From Holosporales bacterium (GTDB taxonomy: Bacteria > Pseudomonadota > Alphaproteobacteria > UBA3830 > JAIRMZ01), in contig JAIRST010000039.1 in the NCBI GenBank assembly GCA_031255325.1, forward strand, positions 1 through 17,315: DNA of 17,315 nt, given 5' to 3'. Positions 1 through 7,495 of the stretch are shown one piece after another (position 1 is the first letter of the stretch; every line of letters starts with the position of its first letter). The position numbers and the translations under genes are program-made. The notes below the pieces were generated by a model. The model did not search any database, was not told the origin of the DNA, and was given only the letters and a program-made list of their open reading frames with translations.

Positions 1-673
1 TAAAGTTGAAGCGAGTGTCGGAGCACCGCAGGTAACTTACCGTGAAACAATTTCGCGATCTGTCGAGATTGACTACACACACAAAAAGCAAAGCGGTGGG
101 GCAGGGCAGTATGCGCGGGTAAAAATTCAGTTCGAACCTCTTAATTTTAATGAGGGTTTTGTTTTTGAAAGCAAAATTTTTGGAGGGTCAGTTCCAAAAG
201 AATATATACCTGGTGTAGAAAAAGGCTTGCGTCTTGCTGCCGAATCGGGTTATCTAATTGGGTTCCCTGTAGTTGGGGTGAAATGTACGCTTATAGATGG
301 GGCTTTTCATGAAGTCGATTCTAGTGTACTAGCTTTCGAGATTGCAGCGCGTGCGACATTTCGGGAGGCTATGGCGAAAGCCAATGCGCGTATTTTGGAA
401 CCGCTCATGAATGTTGAAGTTGTGAGCTCGGAAGAGTACATGGGAGATATTATTGGAGATTTGAATAGCCGTCGAGGCCAAATCTCTGGAACGGAGCGGC
501 GTGCAAATGCACAGGTTATTTCTGCAGTGGTTCCTTTGGCGATGATGTTTGGCTATGTTAATACATTGCGTTCGATGAGTCAGGGGCGTGCGCAGTATAC
601 GATGCAGTTTGCGCGGTATGAATTGGTTCCGTCGCATGCGGCTGATGACATTATTGCAAAACATAAAGGTTAA
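1..673 (+). CDS. fusA: Elongation factor G, C-terminal part (5' end outside window)
   Basis: EF-G is the GTPase that moves tRNAs and mRNA through the ribosome after peptide bond formation. The reading frame is open from base 2 and gives about 223 residues ending in TAA. They cover domain IV, with SGGAGQYARV near codons 37-46 and the FHEVDSSVLAFE tract, and domain V, with IIGDLNSRRGQISG and FGYVNTLRSMSQGRA. The GTPase domains lie upstream, outside the window. The residues after SG in domain IV read GYLIGFPVVG where most EF-Gs have G(P/V)LAG(Y/F)PVVD, an uncommon change in an otherwise standard protein. tuf follows after 24 bases, the usual end of a str operon (rpsL-rpsG-fusA-tuf); rpsL and rpsG would be expected just upstream. 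Confidence 0.97.
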   Translation, partial: KVEASVGAPQVTYRETISRSVEIDYTHKKQSGGAGQYARVKIQFEPLNFNEGFVFESKIFGGSVPKEYIPGVEKGLRLAAESGYLIGFPVVGVKCTLIDGAFHEVDSSVLAFEIAARATFREAMAKANARILEPLMNVEVVSSEEYMGDIIGDLNSRRGQISGTERRANAQVISAVVPLAMMFGYVNTLRSMSQGRAQYTMQFARYELVPSHAADDIIAKHKG

Positions 674-697
674 GGTTAAGAGAAAAGGGAGAAAATA

Positions 698-1891
698 ATG
701 GCCAAGGCTAAATATGATAGGTCAAAGCCGCATTGTAATATCGGAACCATTGGTCACGTCGACCATGGGAAGACAACACTGACAGCGGCTATAACAAAAA
801 TTCTTTCTGAAAAGGGGGGAGCGGAGTTTAAGGCTTACGATCAGATTGATAATGCGCCGGAAGAGCGAACACGTGGGATTACTATTTCAACGACCCACGT
901 CGAGTACCAAACAGAGAAACGTCACTATGCACACGTTGATTGTCCTGGGCACGCCGACTATGTGAAAAACATGATTACAGGGGCGGCGCAAATGGATGGT
1001 GCGATTCTTGTTGTTTCGGGAACGGATGGAGCAATGCCACAGACACGTGAGCATATTCTGCTCGCCCGTCAAGTCGGTGTTCCGGCGCTTGTTGTGTTTA
1101 TCAATAAAGTTGATATGGTCGATGACCCAGAAATGCTTGATCTGGTTGAGATGGAAATTCGTGATCTGTTAACGAAATATGATTTCCCTGGAGATGATAT
1201 TCCTGTGGTTAGAGGGAGTGCTTTATGTGCTCTTGAAGGCAAAGATGAAGCGAATGGCAAAAACAAAGTTTTAGAGCTTATCGAGAAAATTGATGCATAC
1301 ATTCCTCAGCCAGAGCGCCCTAAAGACAAGCCTTTCTTAATGCCAATTGAGGATGTTTTTTCAATTTCCGGCCGAGGAACGGTTGTGACTGGTCGTGTTG
1401 AGCTAGGTATCATTAAGGTTGGTGGGGAAATTGAGATTGTAGGTATTCGTCCAACTCAAAAAACTGTTGTGACGGGTGTTGAGATGTTCCGTAAGCTTCT
1501 TGATCAAGGAGAAGCAGGGGATAACATTGGATGTCTTTTGCGGGGAACAAAGCGTGAAGAAGTTGAGCGCGGTCAAGTTTTGGCGGCACCAGGGTCTATC
1601 ACACCACATACGAAATTCAAGTGTGAATCTTATATCTTGACGAAAGAAGAAGGGGGGCGTCATACGGCGTTTTTCGATGGGTACCGTCCGCAATTTTATT
1701 TCCGCACAACAGATGTGACGGGGAACGTGAAGTTGCCGGAAGGGACGGAGATGGTTATGCCAGGAGATAATGTCTCTGCTATGATGGTTGAATTAATTTC
1801 TCCTATTGCGATGGATGAGGGGTTGCGGTTTGCTATTCGCGAAGGAGGTCGTACAGTTGGTGCTGGTGTTGTGACAAAGATTATAGCATGA
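698..1891 (+). CDS. tuf: Elongation factor Tu
   Basis: EF-Tu carries aminoacyl-tRNA to the ribosomal A site as a GTP complex. The 397-residue protein is full length. The G domain shows GHVDHGKT (19-26), switch I RGITIS (59-64), DCPGH with catalytic His85 (81-85) and NKVD (136-139); the two beta-barrel domains follow from about residue 210. Cys13 in KPHCNIG and the overall wording are alphaproteobacterial. AGGGAG at 686-691 lies 6 bases before the ATG, an excellent ribosome binding site. Three near-invariant tracts are altered: DGAMPQTREH instead of DGPMPQTREH (Ala112), GRVELG instead of GRVERG (Leu236) and RHTAFF instead of RHTPFF (Ala324). All GTPase residues are intact, so the protein should be active. 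Whether a second tuf copy exists elsewhere cannot be seen. Confidence 0.98.
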   Translation: MAKAKYDRSKPHCNIGTIGHVDHGKTTLTAAITKILSEKGGAEFKAYDQIDNAPEERTRGITISTTHVEYQTEKRHYAHVDCPGHADYVKNMITGAAQMDGAILVVSGTDGAMPQTREHILLARQVGVPALVVFINKVDMVDDPEMLDLVEMEIRDLLTKYDFPGDDIPVVRGSALCALEGKDEANGKNKVLELIEKIDAYIPQPERPKDKPFLMPIEDVFSISGRGTVVTGRVELGIIKVGGEIEIVGIRPTQKTVVTGVEMFRKLLDQGEAGDNIGCLLRGTKREEVERGQVLAAPGSITPHTKFKCESYILTKEEGGRHTAFFDGYRPQFYFRTTDVTGNVKLPEGTEMVMPGDNVSAMMVELISPIAMDEGLRFAIREGGRTVGAGVVTKIIA

Positions 1892-1909
1892 AGAATTTAG
1901 GTCAAAGTG

Positions 1910-2224
1910 ATGAATAACCAGTGTATTCGTATTTGCTTACGAGCGTATGACCACCGTATTCTCGACTATTCGACGCGAGAAATTATCTCAACGGCGCGTC
2001 GTACGGGGGCGCAAGTGCGTGGACCTGTTCCTATGCCGACTCGTATTCATCGTTATACGGTTTTAAGGTCGCCTCACAGGGATAAAAAGTCACGTGAACA
2101 ATTTGAAATGTGTATGCGTAAGCGGCTAGTGGATATTGTTGAATGCTCTCCGCAAACGGTTGATGCTTTGATGAAGCTTGATTTAGCAGCGGGTGTTGAT
2201 ATTGAGATTAAACTTTTGGGATAA
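1910..2224 (+). CDS. rpsJ: 30S ribosomal protein S10
   Basis: S10 is a 30S head protein and, as NusE in E. coli, also takes part in transcription antitermination with NusB. The product is 104 residues and shows IRICLRAYDHRILD, the GPVPMPTRIHRYTVLRSPH loop and the end GVDIEIKLLG. I chose ATG 1910, with AGG at 1899-1901 eight bases upstream; an in-frame GTG at 1907 would add one residue. The gap from the tuf stop is only 18 bases, too short for the long L4-binding leader that precedes rpsJ in E. coli, so read-through from the str genes is likely. This is the first gene of the S10 block. Confidence 0.96.
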   Translation: MNNQCIRICLRAYDHRILDYSTREIISTARRTGAQVRGPVPMPTRIHRYTVLRSPHRDKKSREQFEMCMRKRLVDIVECSPQTVDALMKLDLAAGVDIEIKLLG

Positions 2225-2226
2225 AG

Positions 2227-2874
2227 ATGCGTTTAGGATTGACAGTCAAAAAAATAGGAATGACCCGTATCTTAACTGATGAAGGAGCGTGTTATCCTGT
2301 GACTGTTTTAAAAGCTGAAGAAAATGTGGTAATCGCCCATAAAACGGAGGCGAAACACGGATATTGTGCGGCAGTTTTAGGTGTTGCGAAAACGGCAGAG
2401 AAAAAATTAACGCGCCCATTGCAAGGTTTTTTTAAAGCTTTAGGTGTTGATTTTTTCCGAGGAGTGCGGGAATGTCGTGTCGCGACGGAAAATGAGCTTC
2501 CTGAAATAGGAACATCTATCGGTGTTGAGGCATTTGCAATTGGTCAATTTATTGATGTGGTAGGCCAGACGATTGGTAAAGGATTTGCGGGGGGTATGAA
2601 ACGCCATCACTTTGGGGGGCTACGGGCGACTCATGGTGTGTCGATTTCGCATCGGAGTCACGGTTCCACAGGTAACCGGCAGGATCCGGGACGTGTTTTC
2701 AAAGGAAAGAAAATGGCGGGTCATTTGGGAGATGTTCGGGTAACGCTTCAGAACCTGGAGGTATTTGGAACAGACGCCGAGCGTGGACTGCTTATGGTTA
2801 TTGGGAGCGTTCCAGGTGCGAAGGGGAGTTCTCTTTTGATCCGAGATGCTGTAAAGAAGCAAATTGAGGCATAA
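2227..2874 (+). CDS. rplC: 50S ribosomal protein L3
   Basis: L3 is an early-assembly 50S protein whose long extension reaches toward the peptidyl transferase centre. The 215-residue product begins MRLGLTVKKIGMTRI and carries the signature GFAGGMKRHHFGG (119-131), then HRSHGSTGNRQDPGRVFKGK. Gln152 in GNRQDPG aligns by eye with the glutamine that PrmB methylates in E. coli L3; whether it is modified here is inference. The ATG follows the rpsJ stop by 2 bases, so translation is probably coupled. The stop overlaps the purine-rich stretch that serves as ribosome binding site for rplD. Confidence 0.97.
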   Translation: MRLGLTVKKIGMTRILTDEGACYPVTVLKAEENVVIAHKTEAKHGYCAAVLGVAKTAEKKLTRPLQGFFKALGVDFFRGVRECRVATENELPEIGTSIGVEAFAIGQFIDVVGQTIGKGFAGGMKRHHFGGLRATHGVSISHRSHGSTGNRQDPGRVFKGKKMAGHLGDVRVTLQNLEVFGTDAERGLLMVIGSVPGAKGSSLLIRDAVKKQIEA

Positions 2875-2875
2875 A

Positions 2876-3511
2876 GTGATACAGTTTCCCGTCGTTAATT
2901 TAGAAGGAAAAGCGCATGGGACGATCGATTTGGATCCCTCTATATTTTGCGTAGATCTTCGTAAAGATTGTCTTGCGGAGGTTGTCCGATGGCAGCTGGC
3001 ACGTCGTCAAGCAGGAACGCATAAAGCATTGGGGCGTAGCGAAGTGCATGGCACAACCAAGAAGATGTATAAGCAAAAAGGAACGGGACGAGCGCGTCAT
3101 GGTTCTAAAGATGTTGTGCAATTTCGCGGAGGGGGAATTGTTTTTGGTCCAGTTCCGCATGCGCATGATTTCAAACTGAATAAAAAATTCCGAGCTTTAG
3201 CTATTAAAATGCTTTTGTCTATGAAATTGCGGGAAGAAAATCTTGTTATTGTTGAAGATTTAGTTGTTGTCTCAGGAAAGACAAAAACTGTTTGGGATAT
3301 GTTGAGAGAGCAGAAACTTTTATCAGCGCTTTTTGTAGGAGATGGAGGAGGAACGGATACTTTTGTGCGGGCTGTTCGTAATTTGCAAGGCGTTGACTTT
3401 ATCGTGCCTGGTGGATTGAACGTATACGATGGTTTATTACATACAAAGCTCGTTTTAACACAGCATGCGATTGAAGATTTGATGATTCGATTGCAAAGGA
3501 AGGTGGCGTAA
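2876..3511 (+). CDS. rplD: 50S ribosomal protein L4
   Basis: L4 binds 23S rRNA domain I and lines the peptide exit tunnel; in gammaproteobacteria it also represses its own S10 operon. The product is 211 residues with the tunnel loop QKGTGRARHG (67-76), then QFRGGGIVFGPVPH. I chose GTG 2876 because GAGG at 2866-2869 sits 6 bases before it and the protein then starts MIQFPVVNLEGK, as the family does. A TTG at 2864 would add four residues and overlap rplC. The stop overlaps the rplW start by one base (TAATG). No autoregulatory leader is visible upstream of the S10 block, so E. coli-style L4 control is doubtful here. Confidence 0.96.
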   Translation: MIQFPVVNLEGKAHGTIDLDPSIFCVDLRKDCLAEVVRWQLARRQAGTHKALGRSEVHGTTKKMYKQKGTGRARHGSKDVVQFRGGGIVFGPVPHAHDFKLNKKFRALAIKMLLSMKLREENLVIVEDLVVVSGKTKTVWDMLREQKLLSALFVGDGGGTDTFVRAVRNLQGVDFIVPGGLNVYDGLLHTKLVLTQHAIEDLMIRLQRKVA

Positions 3512-3786
3512 TGTTGAATTATTTGATCGCACCTGTCATGACGGAAAAATCAAGTGCTGCGCTGGAACAAGGCATACATGTTTTTCGTGTTGCCCATAAG
3601 GCTACTAAAAGTCAAGTTAAACGAGCAGTGGAAGAAATATTTTCCGTGAAGGTAGCGCACGTAAATATTTTAATGCGTATTGGAAAGAAGAAAATTTTTC
3701 ATCAGCGGAAAGGAGAGAGGGGCTCGTCTCGACGCGCTTATGTACGATTGAAAGAAGGAACGATTAATCTTGAGGGGGGATTTTAA
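3511..3786 (+). CDS. rplW: 50S ribosomal protein L23
   Basis: L23 sits at the exit of the 50S tunnel and is the docking site for trigger factor and signal recognition particle. The 91-residue product has the family features LIAPVMTEKS near the start, KSQVKRAVEEIFSVKVAHVNIL (in two adjoining parts) and the C-terminal RRAYVRLKEGTINL. It is slightly short compared with the usual 95-100 residues, mainly after the last strand. Its ATG overlaps the rplD stop by one base and its stop directly abuts the rplB ATG, indicating coupled translation through L4-L23-L2. Confidence 0.96.
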   Translation: MLNYLIAPVMTEKSSAALEQGIHVFRVAHKATKSQVKRAVEEIFSVKVAHVNILMRIGKKKIFHQRKGERGSSRRAYVRLKEGTINLEGGF

Positions 3787-4617
3787 ATGGCGCTGAGAAG
3801 TTTAAAGCCTGTAACGTCCTCTACACGGGGAGTTGTGCTTGTTGACCATTCTTCTCTTTGGAAGGGGCGTCCGATAAAGTCATTAACGGTGGGAAAAAAA
3901 TCAACAGGGGGGCGAAATGCCCATGGCCATATAACAACGCGCCATCATGGTGGTGGATGCAAAATGTTGTATCGTTTTGTGGATTTTACCCGTTCCAAAC
4001 GCGATTGTCGTGCGCTCGTTGAGCGCATTGAATACGATCCCAATAGAACAGCTTTCATTGCTTTAATTCGTTATGAAGACGCAAAGTTATCTTATATTTT
4101 AGCGCCTCAACGTTTAAATGTTGGTGATTGGGTCGTTGCTTCTGAAAAAGCTGACATAAAGGTGGGCAATAGCCTTCCATTAGCGCGTATTCCTGTTGGA
4201 ACGATTGTTCATAATATAGAGTTGAAACCCCTAAAAGGTGGGCAGATAGCACGCTCAGCGGGGGTTTACGCGCAAATTGTGGGGCGTGATGTAGGAAATG
4301 TTATCGTCCGACTCTCTTCAGGAGAAACGCGTATCGTTCCAGGTCAGTGTTGGGCTACGATTGGAGCGGTATCAAACCCTGATCAGAAGAATATCTGCTT
4401 GGGAAAAGCTGGGCGGAATCGTTGGCGTGGTGTGCGCCCTTCGGTTAGAGGGTCTGCGATGAATCCAGTCGATCATCCTCATGGGGGAGGGGAGGGGAAA
4501 TCGAAAAGTGGACGACATCCTGTATCTCCGTGGGGAGTTCCAACAAAGGGATATAAAACGCGGCGAAAATCTAAGCCGTCTGATAAATTTATTATAACTC
4601 GTAGAAAGGTAAGGTAA
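3787..4617 (+). CDS. rplB: 50S ribosomal protein L2
   Basis: L2 is a large 23S rRNA-binding protein needed for subunit joining and for peptidyl transferase activity. The 276-residue product is standard length. It shows GGRNAHGHITTRHHGGG (41-57), a KOW/SH3-like core with PVGTIVHNIELKPLKGGQIARSAG in two adjoining parts (about 136-159), and the invariant NPVDHPHGGGEG (226-237), including the histidine at 230 important in E. coli L2. The C-terminus SDKFIITRRKVR is basic as expected. Three cysteines (58, 74, 188) and Cys204 lie at places not usually occupied by cysteine. ATG starts immediately after the rplW stop. Confidence 0.97.
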   Translation: MALRSLKPVTSSTRGVVLVDHSSLWKGRPIKSLTVGKKSTGGRNAHGHITTRHHGGGCKMLYRFVDFTRSKRDCRALVERIEYDPNRTAFIALIRYEDAKLSYILAPQRLNVGDWVVASEKADIKVGNSLPLARIPVGTIVHNIELKPLKGGQIARSAGVYAQIVGRDVGNVIVRLSSGETRIVPGQCWATIGAVSNPDQKNICLGKAGRNRWRGVRPSVRGSAMNPVDHPHGGGEGKSKSGRHPVSPWGVPTKGYKTRRKSKPSDKFIITRRKVR

Positions 4618-4618
4618 G

Positions 4619-4897
4619 GTGGCGCGCTCTGTTTGGAAAGGTCCTTTTGTCGATGGATATTTGATTAAGAAAACGCAGGCTGTGCAGCAATCTGGGCGCC
4701 GAGATCCTGTAAAGACGTGGTCTAGAAGGTCGACAATCATTCCTGACTTTGTAGGAGTAACGTTTTCTGTTCATAATGGTAATAAATTTATTCCTGTTTT
4801 TGTAACGGAAGATATGATTGGTCATAAACTTGGTGAATTTTCTCCTACACGCACTTTCCGTGGGCATGCAGGAGATAGAAAGGTGAAGAAAGGGTAA
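4619..4897 (+). CDS. rpsS: 30S ribosomal protein S19
   Basis: S19 sits in the 30S head next to S13 and contacts the A-site tRNA and the intersubunit bridges. The 92-residue product begins (M)ARSVWKGPFVDGYL and carries the family signature RRSTIIPDFVGVTFSVHNG and HKLGEFSPTRTFRGH. The start is GTG at 4619, one base after the rplB stop, with two AAGG-type purine runs just upstream overlapping the rplB end. Length and sequence are normal; no other in-frame start fits the family N-terminus. Confidence 0.96.
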   Translation: MARSVWKGPFVDGYLIKKTQAVQQSGRRDPVKTWSRRSTIIPDFVGVTFSVHNGNKFIPVFVTEDMIGHKLGEFSPTRTFRGHAGDRKVKKG

Positions 4898-4899
4898 AA

Positions 4900-5271
4900 A
4901 TGGCGAAGAGGCTGCTTATAAAAGCGCGTTCTGTTGATGTATTTGCTCGTTCGCGTATCATTTCTTCTACAACGCGCAAGTTAGGGTTAGTTACGGAGCT
5001 CATTCGTGGTCTGCCGGTTGAGCGAGCGCTTAATTGTTTGACTTTTTGCAAAAAGTCCGCGGCTTATGATGTGAAAAAAGTTCTTCAGTCCGCAGTTGCA
5101 AATGCTGAGAATAATTATGGGTTAGATGTCGATTTATTGCGTGTTAAAGAGGCTTATGTGGGGAAAGCTCTTACGATGAAACGTTGGCTTCCTCGTGCAA
5201 AAGGGCGTGGAACACCGCTAAAGAAGGAGTATAGTCACTTGACGATTGTGGTATGTGAGGTAGAGAACTAA
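4900..5271 (+). CDS. rplV: 50S ribosomal protein L22
   Basis: L22 spans the 50S subunit; its beta hairpin forms part of the exit-tunnel constriction where some macrolide-resistance changes map. The 123-residue product contains the N-terminal helices (SSTTRKLGLVTELIRGLPVE), LQSAVANAENNYGLD and the hairpin PRAKGRGTPLKKEYSHLTI. The hairpin looks unaltered, without the deletions or insertions linked to macrolide resistance. ATG is 2 bases after the rpsS stop with AAAGGG upstream. The stop overlaps the rpsC start by one base (TAATG). Confidence 0.96.
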   Translation: MAKRLLIKARSVDVFARSRIISSTTRKLGLVTELIRGLPVERALNCLTFCKKSAAYDVKKVLQSAVANAENNYGLDVDLLRVKEAYVGKALTMKRWLPRAKGRGTPLKKEYSHLTIVVCEVEN

Positions 5272-5945
5272 TGGGACAAAAAGTCAACCCTATTTCCTTA
5301 CGTTTAGGAATCGTTCGTTGCTGGGATTCTAGTTGGTTCTCTGCACGTAACTATGCAGAGGTGTTACATCAAGACTATATCATTAGAGATTTTTTGATGA
5401 AGCGTTTGGCCCAGGCAGGTGTTGCTCGCATTATCATTGAACGTATATCGCAAAAGGTAGTTGTTTCCATTCATACGGCACGGCCTGGTGTTGTTATTGG
5501 CAAAAAGGGAGAGGAGATCGAGAAATTGCGATCGCATCTTTCGCGTCTGGCCGGTGTTGAAGTGAGTTTGAACATTGTTGAAGTGCGTAAACCAGAACTT
5601 GATGCTGTTCTTGTGGCAGAGGGGATTGCTAATCAGATAAAAAAGCGTGTAAGCTTTCGTCGCGCGGTGAAGCGCGCTATGCAATCTTCTTTGCGGGTTG
5701 GAGCGCAAGGGATTCGCGTCAATTGCTCAGGCCGTTTAGGAGGTGCTGAAATTGCACGAATGGAGTGGTATCGCGAAGGGCGCGTACCGTTGCATACATT
5801 GCGTGCTGATGTGGATTATGGATCGAGTGTTGCAAAAACAACTTATGGAACGGTGGGTGTGAAGGTTTGGATTTTTAAGGGTGAGCTTTATAATACGTCG
5901 TCTATTTTCCTACCCAAACGGGTAGGGGAGCGTGCAGGAGTTTAG
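5271..5945 (+). CDS. rpsC: 30S ribosomal protein S3
   Basis: S3 lines the mRNA entry channel of the 30S subunit and contributes to mRNA unwinding. The 224-residue product has the N-terminal MGQKVNPISLRLGI, a type II KH domain with the VIGKKG loop (75-80), and the C-terminal domain RLGGAEIARMEWYREGRVPL followed by HTLRADVDYG. The length is within the family's usual range. It overlaps rplV by one base. After the stop, rplP starts within 6 bases, so this is the middle of an uninterrupted run. Confidence 0.97.
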   Translation: MGQKVNPISLRLGIVRCWDSSWFSARNYAEVLHQDYIIRDFLMKRLAQAGVARIIIERISQKVVVSIHTARPGVVIGKKGEEIEKLRSHLSRLAGVEVSLNIVEVRKPELDAVLVAEGIANQIKKRVSFRRAVKRAMQSSLRVGAQGIRVNCSGRLGGAEIARMEWYREGRVPLHTLRADVDYGSSVAKTTYGTVGVKVWIFKGELYNTSSIFLPKRVGERAGV

Positions 5946-5951
5946 GGATTT

Positions 5952-6362
5952 ATGCTTTCGCCGAAAAAGGTAACATATCGCAAGCAATTCAAGGGACGTA
6001 TCCATGGTTTGGCCAAGCGTGGTACATCTGTAAGTTTTGGGTCTTTTGGATTGAAAGCTCTAGAGCCAGCCCGTGTGACAGCGGCACAAATTGAAGCGGC
6101 ACGGCGTACCATGACGCGTCATATTAAGCGTGTTGGAAAGGTATGGGTGCGGATGTTTCCGGATGTTCCGGTTTCGCAAAAGCCGGCAGAAGTGCGTATG
6201 GGAAGTGGTAAGGGGTCTCCTGAATTTTGGGTGTGCCGTGTGCGTCCAGGGTTAATTATTTTTGAGATGGATGGTGTTGGTCAAGAAATTGCGCGCGAAG
6301 CTTTTACTTTAGCGGCCGCAAAATTGCCGATGGCTACGAAATTTGTAATGAGGCTTGTGTAA
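5952..6362 (+). CDS. rplP: 50S ribosomal protein L16
   Basis: L16 organises the A-site tRNA and the elongation factor binding region of 50S. The 136-residue product begins MLSPKKVTYRKQFKGR and includes the flexible-loop motif RMGSGKGSPEFWV. Arg82 in that motif corresponds to the arginine hydroxylated by YcfD/RoxA in E. coli; modification here is not shown. Length is standard. The ribosome binding purines overlap the end of rpsC (TAGGGA, 5943-5948, rather close, with AGGAG a little further upstream). Confidence 0.97.
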   Translation: MLSPKKVTYRKQFKGRIHGLAKRGTSVSFGSFGLKALEPARVTAAQIEAARRTMTRHIKRVGKVWVRMFPDVPVSQKPAEVRMGSGKGSPEFWVCRVRPGLIIFEMDGVGQEIAREAFTLAAAKLPMATKFVMRLV

Positions 6363-6366
6363 TCTT

Positions 6367-6552
6367 ATGAAAGCAAAAGGCAAAAAAATAGGGGCTGTGG
6401 AGTCGGAAAATAAACTTGACGAGACGCGGAGAGACCTTTTGAGGTTGCGCTTTCGACGTGCTGTGGGGGAATCTGTAAGTGGTAGGCGTTTTCGGGAATT
6501 ACGCAAAGAGATAGCACGTTGTTTAACTATGATGAATAACAAAAGAGCATAA
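6367..6552 (+). CDS. rpmC: 50S ribosomal protein L29 (divergent)
   Basis: L29 is a small two-helix protein near the tunnel exit beside L23. The product is 61 residues. The recognisable part is the second half, LRFRRAVGESVSGRRFRELR then KEIARCLTMMNNK, matching the usual LRFQ-G-L-N-R-R-x-IAR-T pattern loosely. The N-terminal helix (MKAKGKKIGAVESENKLDET) is poorly conserved. I chose ATG 6367; an in-frame TTG at 6355 would overlap rplP and add four residues. No strong Shine-Dalgarno lies close to the ATG, so coupling to rplP is likely. Assignment relies partly on its fixed position between L16 and S17. Confidence 0.9.
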   Translation: MKAKGKKIGAVESENKLDETRRDLLRLRFRRAVGESVSGRRFRELRKEIARCLTMMNNKRA

Positions 6553-6553
6553 G

Positions 6554-6802
6554 ATGCCAAAGCGCGTATTAACAGGTGTCGTAAAAGGAAATAAAAGCGA
6601 TAAGACGGTGACGGTAACGGTCGTGCGTCATGTCGTTCATCCTAAATATAGAAAGTATATTAGCGTGCGTGATACCTATCATGCGCATGATCCGCGTAAT
6701 CTATGTCAGGCTGGGCAAACAGTAACAATCCAAGAATGTCCTCCGGTTTCTAAGATGAAGCGTTGGGAAGTGCTTTACGATACAACAGGGGATGTTGTAT
6801 GA
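6554..6802 (+). CDS. rpsQ: 30S ribosomal protein S17
   Basis: S17 is a primary 16S rRNA-binding protein of the 30S body with an OB fold. The 82-residue product shows MPKRVLTGVVKGNKSDKTVT, VVHPKYRKYISVRDTYHAHD and VTIQECPPVSKMKRWEV, all family signatures. Its ATG is one base after the rpmC stop. Its stop overlaps the rplN start as ATGA (6799-6802), a classical translational coupling junction and the boundary between the S10 and spc sets of genes. Confidence 0.96.
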   Translation: MPKRVLTGVVKGNKSDKTVTVTVVRHVVHPKYRKYISVRDTYHAHDPRNLCQAGQTVTIQECPPVSKMKRWEVLYDTTGDVV

Positions 6803-7167
6803 TTCAGTCTCAGACACGTTTAGAAGTAGCTGATAATTCTGGCGCCCGTAAAGTGATGTGTATCGAGGTGCTAGGAGGAAGCCGTCGTCGTTATGCAAGG
6901 GTAGGGGACATTATCATTGTGTCTGTAAAAAATGCCATTCCGAGGGGAAAGATGAAAAAAGGAGAAGTGGCAAGAGCTGTTGTAGTACGCACGAAATCTC
7001 CTATCTATCGTTCGGATGGAAGCCTTATCCGTTTTGATTCAAACGCGGCCGTAATCATCAACAAACAGAATGAACCTGTTGGGACACGTATCTTTGGACC
7101 TGTAACGCGTGAGCTTCGGCAGGTAAAAATGACAAAGATTGTTTCTTTGGCGCCGGAGGTACTTTGA
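6799..7167 (+). CDS. rplN: 50S ribosomal protein L14
   Basis: L14 lies at the subunit interface of 50S and contacts 16S rRNA. From ATG 6799 the product is 122 residues, exactly the usual family length. It starts MIQSQTRLEVADNSGARKVM and contains VKNAIPRGKMKKGEVARAVVV and FGPVTRELR. A longer frame from 6763 overlaps rpsQ by 40 bases and adds 12 residues unlike the family, so it was not used. The stop TGA shares its last base with the rplX ATG. Confidence 0.97.
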   Translation: MIQSQTRLEVADNSGARKVMCIEVLGGSRRRYARVGDIIIVSVKNAIPRGKMKKGEVARAVVVRTKSPIYRSDGSLIRFDSNAAVIINKQNEPVGTRIFGPVTRELRQVKMTKIVSLAPEVL

Positions 7168-7487
7168 TGGCGGAACGTTGGCGTATCAAAAAGGGAGATC
7201 ATGTGCAAGTGATCTCGGGAAAAGAAAAAGGTCGGCGTGGAGATGTGCTGCGTGTTTTTCGAGAGACGCGGCGTGTTCTCGTGAGTGGCGTGATGATGAA
7301 AACGCGTCATAGAAAGCCGTCGCAGAAAGAACCAGGAGGGATCGTTAAAGAAGAAGCTTCGATTCACGCTTCAAATGTGATGCTTATAGATCCTAAATCT
7401 GATCATCCGACACGTGTCGGTATAAAAATTGAAAATGGGAAAAAAGTGCGTATTGCGAAGCGTTCTGGCGCAGTTTTGGCGAAGTGA
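7167..7487 (+). CDS. rplX: 50S ribosomal protein L24
   Basis: L24 is an assembly initiator of the 50S subunit and sits at the tunnel exit. The 106-residue product contains the N-terminal KOW motif (IKKGDHVQVISGKEKGRRGD), the loop TRHRKPSQKEPGGIVKEEAS and HASNVMLIDP. ATG 7167 overlaps the rplN stop by one base (TGATG); a TTG three bases earlier is less likely. It is a standard bacterial L24 with a basic C-terminal extension (KKVRIAKRSGAVLAK). Confidence 0.96.
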   Translation: MAERWRIKKGDHVQVISGKEKGRRGDVLRVFRETRRVLVSGVMMKTRHRKPSQKEPGGIVKEEASIHASNVMLIDPKSDHPTRVGIKIENGKKVRIAKRSGAVLAK

Positions 7488-7495
7488 GAAAAAGC

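Noticed and set aside
6763..6798. Upstream extension of L14 by 12 residues
   Set aside because: The extension overlaps rpsQ, is unlike L14 N-termini, and the ATG at 6799 gives the exact family length of 122.
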